This document shows positions 1-12,445 of a stretch of DNA of 64,000 nucleotides, in pieces. The DNA is from Eleusine coracana subsp. coracana. Its lineage: Eukaryota > Streptophyta > Magnoliopsida > Poales > Poaceae. Every line of letters begins with the position of its first letter. Position 1 is the first letter of the stretch. The notes under the pieces are model-generated. The model saw nothing but the letters and a program-made list of their open reading frames with translations, searched no databases and was not told the origin of the DNA. Location of the stretch: NCBI GenBank assembly GCA_032690845.1, contig CM064417.1, positions 11,810,501-11,874,500 on the forward strand, written 5' to 3'. The translations under genes were made by a program, and so were the position numbers.

Positions 1-1469
1 GGGCATGAATCATTACTACCGTTGTATTGTCGAGAGCTCGTGGAACTTTTGTTATTTTGCTTCCACTGTTTTCGAACTATCCTAAATTTGTAATATTTCG
101 CTACACTTTAGTACTCTATTTATGTAATAACTTAACTTAAAATGGACAAATGTTGTATTATCAAGTGTCTGCGTTATCAGCACCTTTGGGACCTCGATCC
201 TCCAGGAAGGGACGCCTCAGTCAATACCTACCACAGCATATGTGAATCAATATCTAAACCATAGGTATGCAATCCTAAATTTTAAATTTGGGTCAAGTGT
301 TTTTCTTTTGGTTGGAGAGCTTTAAGTTGGTCATTTCATTCGCATAACTTTCACTTGTTTTCTAGCCTTTCTATTCATGCTTGCCTATTCTACACTAGAG
401 TATGTGCAAACTTCGCATGGATATCCCACCTTTGAACCCATGTCTTTGTTGGTGTTGTCTATCCCTTGTCCACAACCTATAATATGAGTTTCTTGTCGAA
501 GCCATTGCACTATTTCTATGGTTATGCACAAATTATCAAGATATCTTGCTCAAGACCAAGATTTCCATCACAAAACATCTCTGAAGACTTAATGAAGCAA
601 AAAGGATAAAAAGAGACGAAGATGGAGAAAAGATAGGGTGGTGCCAACCGGCACCAATCCGTGTCAATCGGCACCGAGTACAAAATTTAAAAAACAAGAT
701 CTCTGTTATCTTCAGAAACCAAGGCTTTGAGATTGTTGAAGGAAGGAACTTCAAGCTAAGATGGTATATCAAGTTGTAAGAAGAGATTTCAAAGAAATTA
801 TTTGTGCATAAATTATTATCCTTCACATAAGTGCGTACTTCTACTTGAAACTCTATTTCTCCAACCATGTGTAATCCGGTAACGAGGAGCTCATTTGTGC
901 CTTGGGATCACTCTTTGCCATTTGCACATGTCCACCTTTGCATAGCGTGTGTTTTCTCTCTCCTACATTTTGTTTTGAATGACCTTTTTGAAAATCTCTC
1001 TGTAGTTCCAACTTAGAAACTCACTTGACTTGAATTCTTAGATTTGCTAGAACATTTGCCATGCCAAGCTACTCATATAAGCCTCCACTAAATACTTGTA
1101 GAATAGGGATTCTTCATGGTTGTTTGAGAGGTTTGAAAGTTGAGTGTACATTTGACTTATGGTTTGAAGTTTTTAATTCTTGGTTGAGACATACTCTTTT
1201 AAGAAAACTTTTTAAGTACAAAACCTAACTTAAAGAGTGATTTGTTGGTTAGCTTTATGGATGGTGATACGTTGGAGCTTGCTATCTTTGATCTTTGAAA
1301 CTTATGAGCTGGATAATCAATGGAATACTCAACTAAATAAGCATGGGGGAGATACATGTGTCTTGATGATTGTGAAACCATATAACCTGATTGCAATGCT
1401 GATCTTTAATTAGGAGAATTTTTGTGTTTGGATTTGCTCGAGGACGAGCAAAAACTAAGCATGGGGGCG
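1..1469 (+). mobile_element. 3' internal region of an Athila-like Ty3/gypsy element
   Basis: No convincing reading frame survives here. The assignment rests on the right end: a segment reading 'gctcgaggacgagcaaaa' is followed by a purine-rich tract (AAGCATGGGGG, about 1457-1467) directly before an LTR start (TGTTGG). Athila-type elements end their internal region with this kind of tract. The short motif 'caatcggcaccg' near 650-680 resembles the CCGATCGGC palindromes found in the other Athila-type LTRs of this window. The element body would extend to the left of the window. No env-like protein can be claimed. Confidence 0.55.
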
Positions 1470-2904
1470 TGTTGGCGCTCATTATGACCACCTTTTAGCG
1501 TCAAATTCTCTTAATATATCGATGATGATTTAACATATTATATTGATTATTGCCACTAACCATGATATTTTGCTTATTTAGTGTCTTTTTGTATCTTTGT
1601 ATCTTTTTGTGTTTTTATGTTATTTTAGGTGAAACACAACATATAATAAAAGAGAGGAGAATTATCCATCAATGACAGGTTAAAACCTTAGCCCATGGCA
1701 CTTCAAGAACTCTTCGGACATCCATGAAGTCCAACACGCAAGGTCCAAACTCAACTGCTTGGTTTCCAAGTCTTCTAGAAGGATCACCCAAAATATTCTT
1801 GAAATCTGAGATTTTCGCGTAGTCCTGAACAGAAACATCTTGTGATGAGGATTTGGAGTTCAAGACGGCCTAAAATGAACTTTGGTTGAATACCAAAGTT
1901 GTAGATCTCTTCGAGGTATTTCCGCAATATATATGGATGACCTTATTTGGCTTTCGAAGCTAGGATATACGGGGCCCGCAATGAGTACTGCACAGAGGAG
2001 TCCTACTCAGGACAGATTATCTTGCAACGCGTTTTTTGATATGAAGATGAAGTTTCCTCAACTTTGTTTGACTACCAAAGTTGTAGATCATTTTGAGGGT
2101 TACACGATAGTCCAAGTTTTCCTTGTTTGGTGTCCGGAAGAGGGAGGTATGAATTTTGGAATGTATAGCTGTAAAAAGAAAAGTCTAGATTTGTATACTT
2201 TTGACAGACCTCATGTATAGGTCGGTGGAGGACGCCTCCAGGCACCTCCCCACTATATATATGTCCCAAGAGATGTCCCCCTCTCTACCAATTATCAATA
2301 TATCAAAGTATTTTGAGTTGAGAGCCAAAACTTGCGGCGTTCCGACGTCGGTTTCACCATGTAGCCTCGTTGTATAGATTTTTTTCTAGTTGGCTAGTTC
2401 GAGGAGCTAGATAGGGTTCTAAGATGAGTTGATCCACGTGGTGAAACTCTAATTAGGCTCTAGTTAGTCTATGAATTCAATTAGATCAAGGTTCAAGAGC
2501 TGGTTGTCATCATCGTCGCGTTAAGTGATGGATGTGATGTTGTTATATCGATTGATCTATCTCGTGTTCATGCTTGCTTTCGATCTTGTTTCCCTCTTAT
2601 ATCTTTCTACTTGATGGAAGTCCACTTAGATCATTGTGCCGATCGGCACGACCCTCGTGCCTATAGGCACAACATCAGGATCCACAGGTACTTGCATTGT
2701 TTATCTTTTTTTTTTTTGAGAAATACTTGTGTTGTTTATCATGTCGGTATTGTTTAGGTATTAGCGCTATTAACCTTCATCAAAAAGGATCGCAACAAAA
2801 ACGTACTAGTGATGCAATACTAATAGATGCTTCACGTAGTGCTTCTTCCTTTGCCTTATTAGCCACCGCCACGACAGGGTCGTAGCAAATAGCTTAGGTG
2901 CATG
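1470..2904 (+). repeat. LTR of the Athila-like element, left piece (split by Copia A)
   Basis: The LTR starts TGTTGGCG right after the polypurine tract and continues until it is interrupted at 2905 by a Copia element. The remainder resumes at 12012 and ends near 12445 with ACCAATACA, which pairs with the TGTTGG start as short terminal inverted repeats. The two pieces together give roughly 1.87 kb. The LTR contains the CGATCGGCAC-type palindromes near 2637 and 12199 that characterise this family here. Because it follows the PPT it is the 3' LTR. Confidence 0.6.
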
Positions 2905-4761
2905 TGAAAGGATCGAGTGACCGAGAGGGAGGGGGGGTCAATCGGGAACTCACAATATGTACCTAAGTTGTCAATTCCTAAAACCTTCCACTCAAGCAAC
3001 TCCTAAACAATTCTAGTGATCACACTAGCAAGATAATGATCCTATGAAAGGAACAACAACCTAAGCATACAAGTGTGACACACAAGGAAAATAACTCCTA
3101 TGCAAGCTAGTAAACAAAAGCATGCGGAAGCACACAACAAGCTAGAAAAGGAGCCTACTCATGCAAAGCTACAAGATAAAGAACTAGAGCACACAAGCAT
3201 GAGTAGCACCATACATACATGGGTGATCAATCAACCCAAAGCAACTCCAATACATGCTAGTGATCAAGTGAAAGCTAAGGACAAATAGCAAGTAGAGAAG
3301 CCTATTCATTCAAGTCTACAAGGTAATCAACTAGAACAAGGCAAGCACACAAGCATGAATAGCATGATATGTAAATGCGAAAAGTAAAGCATCATAGTAA
3401 GGAGTAGAGTAAGAGATGGCTCATGATTTGTTCCTGAGGTCTCAGAAGGATCGCGCCTTCCCCTACTCCTTGTAGGACCACTCTCGCCGGAGTACCAGTC
3501 CCTCCCGCCACCAAGTGGAGTTCTCGCACAAGAGCCCGCAATCGCTCCCGGAGTGAAGACACGGTTGCGTCACCGTTGTCACCAAGGCACAAGCTCGCCT
3601 CCCTCAAGAACTTTCCGAACTCCCTGAGTCAATACGGGCGCTCCCTAGTGATGCCCCTTTCAATGGCGGGCTCAAACCGTGTATAAACGTATGACGGACT
3701 TTACAACCAATCACGATAGGCTTGATCACCGACACCTAACCGGTCTAGGTCTCACCATAGACCAAGAGTAACAACCTAGATCACACCCTTAAGGATACCT
3801 AGACTTAGATGTGTATAGATGCTCAAGTTACTCTCTCTAGCACTCTCAAGATATCCAATATCCTCTTCTAGTGCTCCTCTCTTTTCCTCTTGTCTCTTAC
3901 CAAATGCTCCTAGCTATTCCACTGGCCAAGAGAGGTCTTCAAGACCCCAGCAACAATGTTATATAGGCATCCAACCTCAAATTAGTCGTTGCTCCACAAA
4001 ATCACCATTCTGGATGCACTGACCGGATTGTCCGATCACTGCATAACCGGACCATCCAGTCACTCCTGGAATGACTCCTAGAGTCATTGGCTTCACTGTG
4101 TGCAGGTGATGCCAGTAGACCGGACCGTCCGATCTCTTCCTGTTCGCCCATTCCAGAGAGTTCCTGAAATGTTTCCTCTCTGCTGTGCTTCACCCACACA
4201 GACCGGACCGTCCGGTCTGTAGACCGGACTGTCCGGTCTCTATGGTCTCCAGCACAAAAATATTCCTTGCAAAGTCTTCTCTCTGATATCCCTTCTCCTA
4301 TGATGACCGTACAGCCCGGTCACTGCTGACCTTCTGTCCGATCTCTCTGTCCAGTAGCTGAAACTTCTCATCCTCGCTTGACTTCTTTTCCTGCCTTCTT
4401 CCAACAGCTCCTTGGCTTCTCCACTGTCACCTAGTTCATGTGATTTCAATGAGCATCCACACACATCACCGACTAGCATGACCTAGAGAGACGTGACCTA
4501 GACCCCCTTGATAGTCCGGCTTTTCTTATGGACTCAAAGCCCTAACAACTAGACAAGTGTTCCAAACACTTGCTCCATGGCCTGCCCTTAGCCTTGATCC
4601 ATCTCCATCAACCCTTTGACTCCATCAAGCTCATCAAGCTCCATGCTTATGGTCATTGTCATTCATCGCCAAGTCAATCTTTATCAATCATCATAAGGTA
4701 GATAAGGTCATGATCCTTACAATGATACCTTGGGGTGACCTCAATGGTCGTGATCCTTACA
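2905..4761 (-). repeat. 3' LTR of Copia A
   Basis: This 1857-bp LTR begins TGAAAGGATCG and ends GATCCTTACA on the plus strand. It repeats at 10837-12011. It contains a cluster of short palindromes of the form ACCGGACCGTCCGGT between about 4015 and 4340. The inner border abuts a polypurine tract (complement strand, 4762-4775). The segment at about 3260-3965 is present here and missing from the other LTR. Confidence 0.88.
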
Positions 4762-4775
4762 ATCTCCCCCTTTTT
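4762..4775 (-). other. Polypurine tract of Copia A
   Basis: On the minus strand AAAAAGGGGGAGAT lies immediately before the 3' LTR start TGTAAGG. This is the expected position and composition of the plus-strand primer of an LTR retrotransposon. Confidence 0.8.
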
Positions 4776-5825
4776 GGTGATGGATGACAACAACTACTTA
4801 TGATGATCCTTACAAGGAACTAAAGGAAAAGATAGGTTTGAAAGAATTACCTTGTTCCTTACCTTAGAAGTAGTCTCCCCCTAGGAATATGCTAGGTGTT
4901 GAGGGAGGACTACCAAAATACTTAGTGCACTTGATGTTGTTCTTGAATTGAATTTTGCGCCCGTCATGGTGTCGTGGTAGTTGATATCATTGAAGTAAAT
5001 ACGCACCATAGACGTAGATGTTCATGTCGGTGTAGATATCCATTGTTTTGATCATCTTCATTTGGTCATCTCTCCTTCATGCGATCTTCATGTTCTCCAC
5101 ATCCATCTTCTTTTGATCTTCATTTGTTCTCCCCTTTGTCACCTCGTAGCTTCTCTTGTATCTTCATATTCTTCTCCCCTTTTGTGTTATCGATCTAGAC
5201 TTGGCTTTTGGATCTTCATGTTCCTTCTCCCCCTTTGTCACCTATCACCAAAAATAAAAAACAAAACACAAGAGAACCAAGGAGCAAATAATAAATGACA
5301 AGAGTTAGGAAACTCCCCATTTCATTGTGCTCCTCCTTGCTCATGATGTCATTCCACCATAGCTCCCCCTACACACATGACTCAATGAGCATGAAGCACA
5401 AAGATCACTATGTGATTATCTAGAGGGTCATATACTCACATTATAAATAAGCAAATCCCCCTAGAAACATGCTTGGAAGCATATAAGGTATCATGATGCA
5501 AAAATGCATGAATGTAAAGAATGCAAATGCAACAAGTATATAAATGCATGATATGTTGCTAAAACAAAGAAAGAGAAAGGCTACAAACCAAAATGCCAGC
5601 AACGAGTTGTTCCCTTCTCAAACTTACTCACAATGGCCCATTCTTCAAAGCCTTAGGCACACCATGAACCACCTTCCCAAGCTTAACCCATGTCCATTGC
5701 TATCTCAAGGAGGTCTGAAGTCGACCTACAAGAAGAAGAGAAACACGCACAAAACAAAGGCACAAACAACAAAACAAAACAAATAAAGACTATACATATT
5801 TACAAGAGACAAGCTTTTGGGTTAC
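4776..5825. other. Untranslated 3' internal segment of Copia A
   Basis: This is about 1 kb between the end of pol and the polypurine tract. I see only short frames without recognisable protein similarity. Copia B carries an extra ORF at the same position, but no counterpart is visible here. Confidence 0.5.
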
Positions 5826-7316
5826 TCATGTGAAGTTTGAAAGGTCGAGAACATTGATTTCTCCCCTTAGCTTGTTGAAGGTCTTCTCATCGAGAGGCTT
5901 GGTAAAGATATCAGCCAATTATTCATGAGTCTGTACACTCACCAATTCAATGTCCTTCTTCTCAACATGGTCTCTTATGAAATGATGCTTTACTTATATG
6001 TGCTCTGTATGACCATGATCTCCTATTTTCAGAACCATCTTGATTGTCACCTCACTATCATAATATAATGGCATTTGAGTGTAGTTGAGGCCATAATCCA
6101 AGAGTGTTTGCCGCATATAGAGAAGTTGGGCACAACAAGCTCCTGCTGCCATGTACTCTGCTTCGGTTGTAGATAGAGCCACCGAGTTTTGCTTCTTTGA
6201 GCTCCAAGATTCAACAGATCTTCCAAGAAATTGGTAACCTCTCGATGTGCTCTTCCTATTCACTTTGCAACCCACGAAGTCCTAGTCCGAATACCCAAGT
6301 AACTCAAAACTTGTTCCTCTAGGATACCACAATCCCATGGTAGGTGTGTACTTGAGGTATCTAAGTATCCTATTCATGGCCTTCAAGTAAGACTCCTTTG
6401 GATTTGCTTGATAGCATGAACACAAGCACACACTAAACATGATGTCCAGTCTTGAGGCGGTGAGATAGAGCAAAGAGCCAATCATTGATCTATTGAGCTT
6501 GGGGTTCACCGATTTCCCCTTCACATCATTATCTAAGGGTTTGCTTGTCACCATAGGTGTGTGTAAGGGCTTGGAATTTTCCATGTTGAATCTCTAGAGA
6601 AAGTCCTTGGTGAACTTCTCTTGATAGATGAAGTTTCCCTCTCTCAATTGCTTCACTTGGAAACCAAGGAACACATGTAACTCTCCAATCATTGACATTT
6701 GGAATTCCCATGCCATCATTTCCCAGAATTCTTCATTGAACTTCTCATTGGTTGAACCATAGATGATATGACCCATATATATTTGGCACATAAAGAGATC
6801 CTTTCCAACATGTCTTGTGAATAAGGTATTGTCAATACTTCCAATCTTGAAGCCATTCTCGAGAAGGAAGTTCCTCAAATATTCATACCATGCTCTTGGT
6901 GCTTGCTTGAGGCCATAGAAAGCTTTATTCAACTTGTACACATGTCTTGGATGCTTAGAGTCCTCAAACCCCGAAGGTTGTTCCACATAGACTTTCTTAT
7001 TGATCTCTCCATTTAAGAATGCACCTTTGACATCCATTTGATAGAGCTTGAAGTCATTGTGTGATGCATAAACAAGTAAGATCTGAATCGCTTCAAGACG
7101 TTCCACGAGAGCAAATGTTTCTTCAAAGTCAATGCCCGCCACTTGAGAATATCCCTTAGCCACTAGGCGAGCCTTGTTCTTGACAATGGCCCTTTTCTCA
7201 TCTTGCTTGTTCTTGAAGACCCACTTGGTGTCAACCATATTATGATTCTTGGACCTCTCAACAAGTTTCCACACTTTGCATCTCTTGAAGTTGTTCAACT
7301 CTTCTTGCATAGCAAT
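5826..7316 (-). pseudogene. Copia A reverse transcriptase and RNase H (broken)
   Basis: This is the Ty1/copia reverse transcriptase (RVT_2 type) followed by RNase H. Recognisable pieces are VDTKWVFK, ARLVAKGYSQ, MDVKGAFLNGEI, FYGLKQAPRAWY and, in RNase H, KSTSRGYQFLGRSVESWSSKKQ and STTEAEYMAA. The catalytic YVDD box is replaced by YMGH, which removes both essential aspartates. In-frame stops occur near 7317 (TGG to TAG before the RT start), 6590, 6280 and 5990. The normal C-terminal segment (ADIFTKPLDEK) is present just before the TGA at 5826-5828. In the family this enzyme copies the element RNA; this copy cannot. Confidence 0.9.
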
Positions 7317-7319
7317 AAC

Positions 7320-8381
7320 CTATTTGTGATCATCCATAGCTTCATCAATAGTTATAGGCTCAATCATAGAGACAAAAGAGAAGTTCTCAATTGCAACATT
7401 TGCCTCATTCAGATTTTCTTCATTCACATAGTTGGGCTTGTATTGATTTCTCCTTGTCCTAACTCCTTGAGATGGACTCCCAATGATCAAGTCACGTGAA
7501 TGATCTTTGTTAATAGCTTTGGGTCTAGGATGATGTTCTTCTTGAGTGCGAGGAGGTCTAGGTGAAGTATCTTGTGCATCATGGATTGCTTGCTCTCTAG
7601 AGATATGAGTGTCTTTGATTCTTAGTGAGGTGGGGGAATCACTCACATGCTTTCTTCTTTTGGAACTAGAGCTTGGAGTGGATGAGGCGGTGTTGTGTGA
7701 AGAGCTTGGAGAAGTGGCTCGAGGTGAATTTGGTGGGAAAGTTTGTGGCTCACTTCTCTCTTGGGCTCCCTCATGGCTAGGTGGGTGCACTCTCAATGAA
7801 TCTTGGGAGGAGCTAGTGGGTGAATCATTTGCATCTTGGGTTGGTTCTTGCACCTCGGAGGATGAGGTTGGTTGAGGTGGTGGAGTAGAGGGCTCACCAA
7901 TATCATTATCATTGGCCTTATGTGGTAAAACCTCACCCACGGGCATGTTTCTCATAGCTTCTCTCATTGGCTCATCTCCAATGTTTACTTCATAAAATTC
8001 ATCTCCCTTTTGAGAAACATTTGACTCATCAAATTGCACATCATAGGATTCTCCCACACATCCTGTGGCTGAGTTGTAGACTCGATATGCCTTAGAAGTC
8101 CCTAAGTACCCAACAAGAATGCCTTCATCTGTTCTACTCTCAAACTTCTCGAGCTTCCTCCTCTTCTTGAGAATGTAGCATGTGCAATCAAAGACCCAAA
8201 AATAGGAAACATTTGGTTTCCGTCCAACTAATAGCTCATAGGGTGTCTTCTTTAATAATCGGTGGAGATAGACACGGTTGGAAGTGTAGCAAGTTGTGTT
8301 GATTGCTTCAACCCAAAACCTCTCATGAGTCCCATACTCATCTAGCATAGCATGACCAAGAGTGATGAGTGTCTTGTTCTT
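7320..8381 (-). pseudogene. Copia A integrase C-terminal part and linker
   Basis: This continues the integrase after an in-frame stop at 8382-8384. The segment 'FWVEAINTTCYTSNRVYL' followed by 'KTPYELLVGRKPNVSYF' and 'GILVGYLGTSKAYRVYN' is the conserved end of the Copia integrase. After it comes a low-complexity linker rich in Ser, Pro, Thr and Gln (about residues 150-290 of the 342-codon frame), which is usual between integrase and RT. A TAG ends the frame at about 7317. Confidence 0.88.
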
Positions 8382-8384
8382 CCT

Positions 8385-9353
8385 CTACACTACTCCATTC
8401 TGCTCGAGAGTATATGTAGCAGAGAATTCGTGCTTGATTCCCTTCTTATCATAATATTCCTCCACTGTTGTATTCTTGAACTTAGTCCCATTGTTACTCC
8501 TTATCTTCACAATGCTAGCCTTCAATTCATTCTTTGCTCTCCTTGCAAACTTTCTAAAGATGTCATTTGCTTGAGACTTGTCCACAAGAAAGAAAGTCCA
8601 AGTTAATCGCGTGAAGTCATCCATAATCACCAAGAAATATAGATTGCCTCCTAGACTCTTGTAATGTGTTGGCCCAAACAAGTCCATATGCAAGACCTCT
8701 ACACGACGAGATGTTGACATGAATGATTTGGTGGGATGGGAAGATGCAACTTGCTTTCCAGCATGACATGTACTACACAATCTATCCTTCTTAAAGGTCA
8801 CATCCTTGATTCCTTCAACTAGATTCCTCTTGACCACTTTTCTGAGCTGATTCATTCCAATATGTGCCAATCTTCTATAGCACAACCATCCATTGGTTGC
8901 CTTAGTGAATAGGAAAGTACTTGGTGGCATATTGCTTGATTTAAAGTCCATGACATACAAGTTCCCATGTCTCACTCCATGAAATACTAGCCCTTTATTT
9001 GCATTCTCAATCATTGCACCATCCTCATCAAATGTGCACTTGAATACCATGTCACAAAGCTGACCAATAGACAGGATGTTGAAATTGAGGATTTCCACAA
9101 GAAAGACCTTGGAGAAATGGAGGTCCTTTGTAATGGCCACCTTGCCCGAGCCGTTAACTCTTCCCTTTGAGTTGTCCCCAAAAGTCACTTTCTCACTTTC
9201 TTCGTCTTCATTAATGTTAGTGAACATGGTTGTCTTCTCGGTCATATGTTGGGTGCACCCACTATCAAGGATCAAATGGGTGCCTCCACTCTTGTAGTTG
9301 ACCCTAGTAGTAGCCACAAGACAAGCACTAGAGGAAGAAGGGTTAGTATCCAA
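8385..9353 (-). pseudogene. Copia A protease, gag-pre-integrase and integrase core (broken)
   Basis: An open stretch of 322 codons holds three parts. The aspartic protease site is DSGCTQHMT, near residue 31. The gag-pre-integrase segment contains RRLAHIGMNQL and the CxxC of an HHCC zinc finger (CSTCHAGK). The integrase core has its first Asp in HMDLFGPTH. The second core position, normally SDNGTEF, reads SNNGTKF here, so a catalytic Asp is replaced by Asn. The third position falls at EQNGVV, immediately before a stop. The frame is therefore relatively intact in length but predicted inactive as an integrase. Confidence 0.88.
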
Positions 9354-9365
9354 AGCATTGTTGAA

Positions 9366-10768
9366 TTAACTTGCACTAACTTCATCATGATCAACCATGA
9401 TACCATCCTTATAATTAGGGATCATTGCAATCTCTTCTTGAAGTCTCCTCCGTATAGGATAGTGAGGAGTATGATACCTCCATTGTCCATGACCATCCCC
9501 CATGTGCAAATTGTCAAGGTCGATGTAGTAGTTGGGAGGATCATAGAGGCCAGTGATGTGCTCAATCACGTGTCCCACTTGTGGGTGGAGCACAAGTATC
9601 ACCTCCATTGCTCTCTAAATTGAGAGCTCATGCCTTCTATTGATCACCTCTTCAAGCAAGAAGCCCCTCTTAGGAGTTGTGATTTGCAAGAGGAGCATAT
9701 CAATCACTTCATATAATGGGATCCTTCATAGACCTCGAAAGGAGTTTATCATATACACAAGATCATAAATGCTTAAGAGAGTCTCACAAAGGTTATTATT
9801 TGGATTTCTCATAAATTCATCGAATTGAAAGAAGAGATTCTGTTGTTGAGCTTGACGAAGATGCCAAAGTCGATCTTGTGGTGGAGGAGGTGGAGGCGCC
9901 GGAGCCGTAGTGGTGAGATTGATCATCTCAAATGATCATGTGAGCATTGTGGTCGGTGCTCCTCTCACACCAATGCATGGTCCACCCGAAGTTCTTGGAG
10001 TAGAACTTGGAATGGCACTTGAGGTAGAGCTTGATGAAGCACCTGATGAAGAGCTTGGTGTAGGTCTTGATCCGAAGGGGTCAATCTTGTGGAGGAATTA
10101 GAGAAGTTTGAGCTCAAAGCTACTTCTTTCCCTTTGCTTGAAGATGCTTCATTGTTAGCCTTGAATGCCTTCTTCCACGTCAAGCTTGTGGTGATCTCCT
10201 CATCCTTAAAGAGTAGCTCGATCACACCATCAACGGAGATATTCTTGTCCATGATGAGATCAAGGGTGATGTAGATGAGCTTGCTGCTAGGGAGCATGGT
10301 GAGGATCTTCTCGACAATCAATAACTTGGGAATCTCGAAAGTAGTTGCTCCAATTCGGTCCACAATACCACGCAAGCGAATAAGACAATAAAGTAAGTCC
10401 TCACTATCATTAGCACAAAAAGCAAAGAACTCCTCAACAAGAGAATCACTAGCATGATCAATAAAAGGCTCACAATTATCATCAATACTAGTCATGCTAG
10501 AAAGAAAAGCAAGATCAAGAGACATGTCATTATAAATCATCACATTAGGCGCACTAGTAGAGCAACCTATCAATTCATTACTAGTAGGATTTACGCACTC
10601 ACTAGAACTAGGCACATCCACACAATCATCAACATACATATGATCATCGGTATAGGTATTGGCAAAGTCCACAAAAGTATCCATCAACTCATCCGGAATC
10701 ATGGCATTTAGGTAGCTTTTCAAGCGATCCATCCATGAGCCATGACCCGACCCCGAATGAGATGACAT
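9366..10768 (-). pseudogene. Copia A gag (degenerate)
   Basis: The longest frame (9965-10768, 267 codons) starts MSSHSGSGHG near the PBS. In its middle it has a UBN2/retrotransposon-gag-like segment (LYCLIRLRGIVDRIG, FEIPKLLIVEKILTMLPSS, INVDG-like and DEEIT). Downstream, towards the protease, only shorter broken frames remain (9366-9608 and 9726-9926). I do not find the CCHC zinc knuckle expected at the end of gag. The family role is formation of the virus-like particle in the cytoplasm. Confidence 0.7.
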
Positions 10769-10822
10769 CCTAACTCAATACGGTCACTACTCAAGGTGGT
10801 TAAGCCCTATAATGATCACTTG

Positions 10823-10834
10823 GCTCTGATACCA
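10823..10834 (-). other. Primer-binding site of Copia A (tRNA-Met type)
   Basis: On the minus strand TGGTATCAGAGC follows two bases after the 5' LTR end (TTTCA). This is the classical Copia primer-binding site, complementary to the 3' end of initiator tRNA-Met. It fixes the element's orientation and its LTR border. Confidence 0.9.
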
Positions 10835-10836
10835 CT

Positions 10837-12011
10837 TGAAAGGATCGAGTGACCGAGAGGGGGGTGAATCGAGAACTCATAATATGTACCTAATTTGCTA
10901 ATTCCTAAAACCTTCCACTCAAGCAACTCCTAAACAATTCTAGTGGTGATCACACTAGCAAGATAATGATCCTATGAAAGGAATAATAACCTAAGCATAC
11001 TAGTATGACACAAAACAAACAACTCATATGCAAGCTAGTAAACAAAAGAACGCGTAAGCACACAACAAGCTAGCAAAGGAGCCTACTAATGCAAAGCTAC
11101 AACATAAAGAACTGGAGCACACAAGCCAGAGTAGCACCATATATACACGGGTGATCGATCAAACCAAAGCAACTCTTATACATCCAACCTCAAACAAGTT
11201 GTTGCTCCACAAAATCACCTTTTTGGACACACTGACTGAGCTGTCTGGTCACTGCCTGACCGGACCGTCCGGTCACTCCTGGAACGGCTCCCAGAGTCGT
11301 TGGCTTCACTGTGTGCAGGTGATGTCGCACTGACTGGACCGTCCGGTCTCTTCCTGTTCGTCGATTCTAGAGAGCTCCCGAAATGCTTCCTCTCTGTTCT
11401 GTGCTTCACCCACACAGACCGTACCGTCTGGTTGCTATGGTCTCCAACACAAACAGATTCCTCGCAAAAGTCTTCTCTCTGATCTCCCTTCTCCTCTAAT
11501 GGCCATACAGTCTGGTCACTATTGACCTTTTGTCTGGTCTCTTTGTCTAGAAGCTAAAACTTGTTGTCCTCGCTTGACTTCATTTCCCGGCTTCTTCCAA
11601 CAGCTCCTTGGCTTCTCCACTATCACCTAGTGCCTGTGATTTCACTAAGCATCCACACACATCATCGACTAGCATGACCTAGAGAGACATGACCTAGACC
11701 CTCTTGATAATCTATTTTTTTCTATGGACTCAAAGCCCTAACAACTAGACAAGTGTTCCAAACACTTGCTCCATAGCCTGTCCTTAGCCTAGATCCATCT
11801 CCATCAACCCTTGGACTCTATCAAACTCATCAAGCTCCATGCTTGTGGTCATTGTCATTCATCGCCAAGGCAACCGTCATCAATCATCATAAGGTAGATA
11901 AGGTTTTCTATACACACAACACTCGTGTAGACATTAGTCATATTTCATGTTTGTCATTCATCATCAAAACATTCATCCTTTGGGATGAACTTAATGGTCA
12001 TGATCCTTACG
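10837..12011 (-). repeat. 5' LTR of Copia A, internally deleted
   Basis: It repeats 2905-4761 but is about 0.7 kb shorter. Alignment by eye runs without a break from 10837 to about 11180. It then jumps to the equivalent of about 3966 in the other LTR, near a short shared CAT, and continues to the end. The terminal base of the plus-strand CA is changed (TTACG). The palindrome cluster is kept at about 11230-11530. Confidence 0.85.
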
Positions 12012-12445
12012 GCATTGGTGCAAGATTAGAGGGGATGATAGATTGATTTGCTTCATTGGACTATATATTGGATTTGCTTTTTGCTAGAACCACAACTTGT
12101 GCTACTGTTGCGTGCTTTATTTATAACTGGCTAAGACTCGTTAGCTTTGGTTATTGATTTTGATTCACCTTTCCTTTTTATTATTTTGCACTCTGTGCTG
12201 ATCGGTATGGCTCCTGTGCCGATCGGCACAATAACAATCCTCTTCAATTCTCTCTTCTTCAACTTAATATGCAATTGTGCTTAATGCTAGGATTAGTTTG
12301 CTACACTTAATAGTAGATTGCCTATGGTTTGCCTGCCAGTCCTTGGATTCGATAAACCTTGGAATACTCTTCTAAGGGAAATGCTTTACTACATCGACCT
12401 GTATGCTTGCAGTATTAATGGGTGCGTGCTACACGCACCAATACA
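12012..12445 (+). repeat. LTR of the Athila-like element, right piece
   Basis: This continues the LTR interrupted at 2904. It contains CCGATCGGCAC near 12218. Its end has the same layout as the Athila-type LTR end near 59306-59415 ('ttggattcgataa', 'ttggaatactct', 'gggtgcgt'). Confidence 0.6.

Larger units (their letters stand above)
2905..12011 (-). mobile_element. Copia-type LTR retrotransposon A (degenerate, nested)
   Basis: This is a full-length Ty1/copia element on the minus strand. In element order it holds the 5' LTR (10837-12011), PBS, gag, protease, integrase, reverse transcriptase and RNase H, PPT and 3' LTR (2905-4761). The order integrase before reverse transcriptase defines Copia. 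The flanks read GCATG on the left (2900-2904) and GCATT on the right (12012-12016), a probable 5-bp target duplication with one mismatch. All reading frames carry stops and the RT active site is lost, so it is a dead copy. It is inserted in the LTR of an Athila-like element. Confidence 0.9.

Noticed and set aside
2697..2885. Short frame with a Ser/Ala-rich end as a possible exon
   Set aside because: It lies in a retrotransposon LTR, has no known domain and no clear splice sites.
10823..10834. Possible tRNA gene because of the match to tRNA-Met
   Set aside because: Only the 12-base 3' complement is present, at a primer-binding position; there is no cloverleaf.
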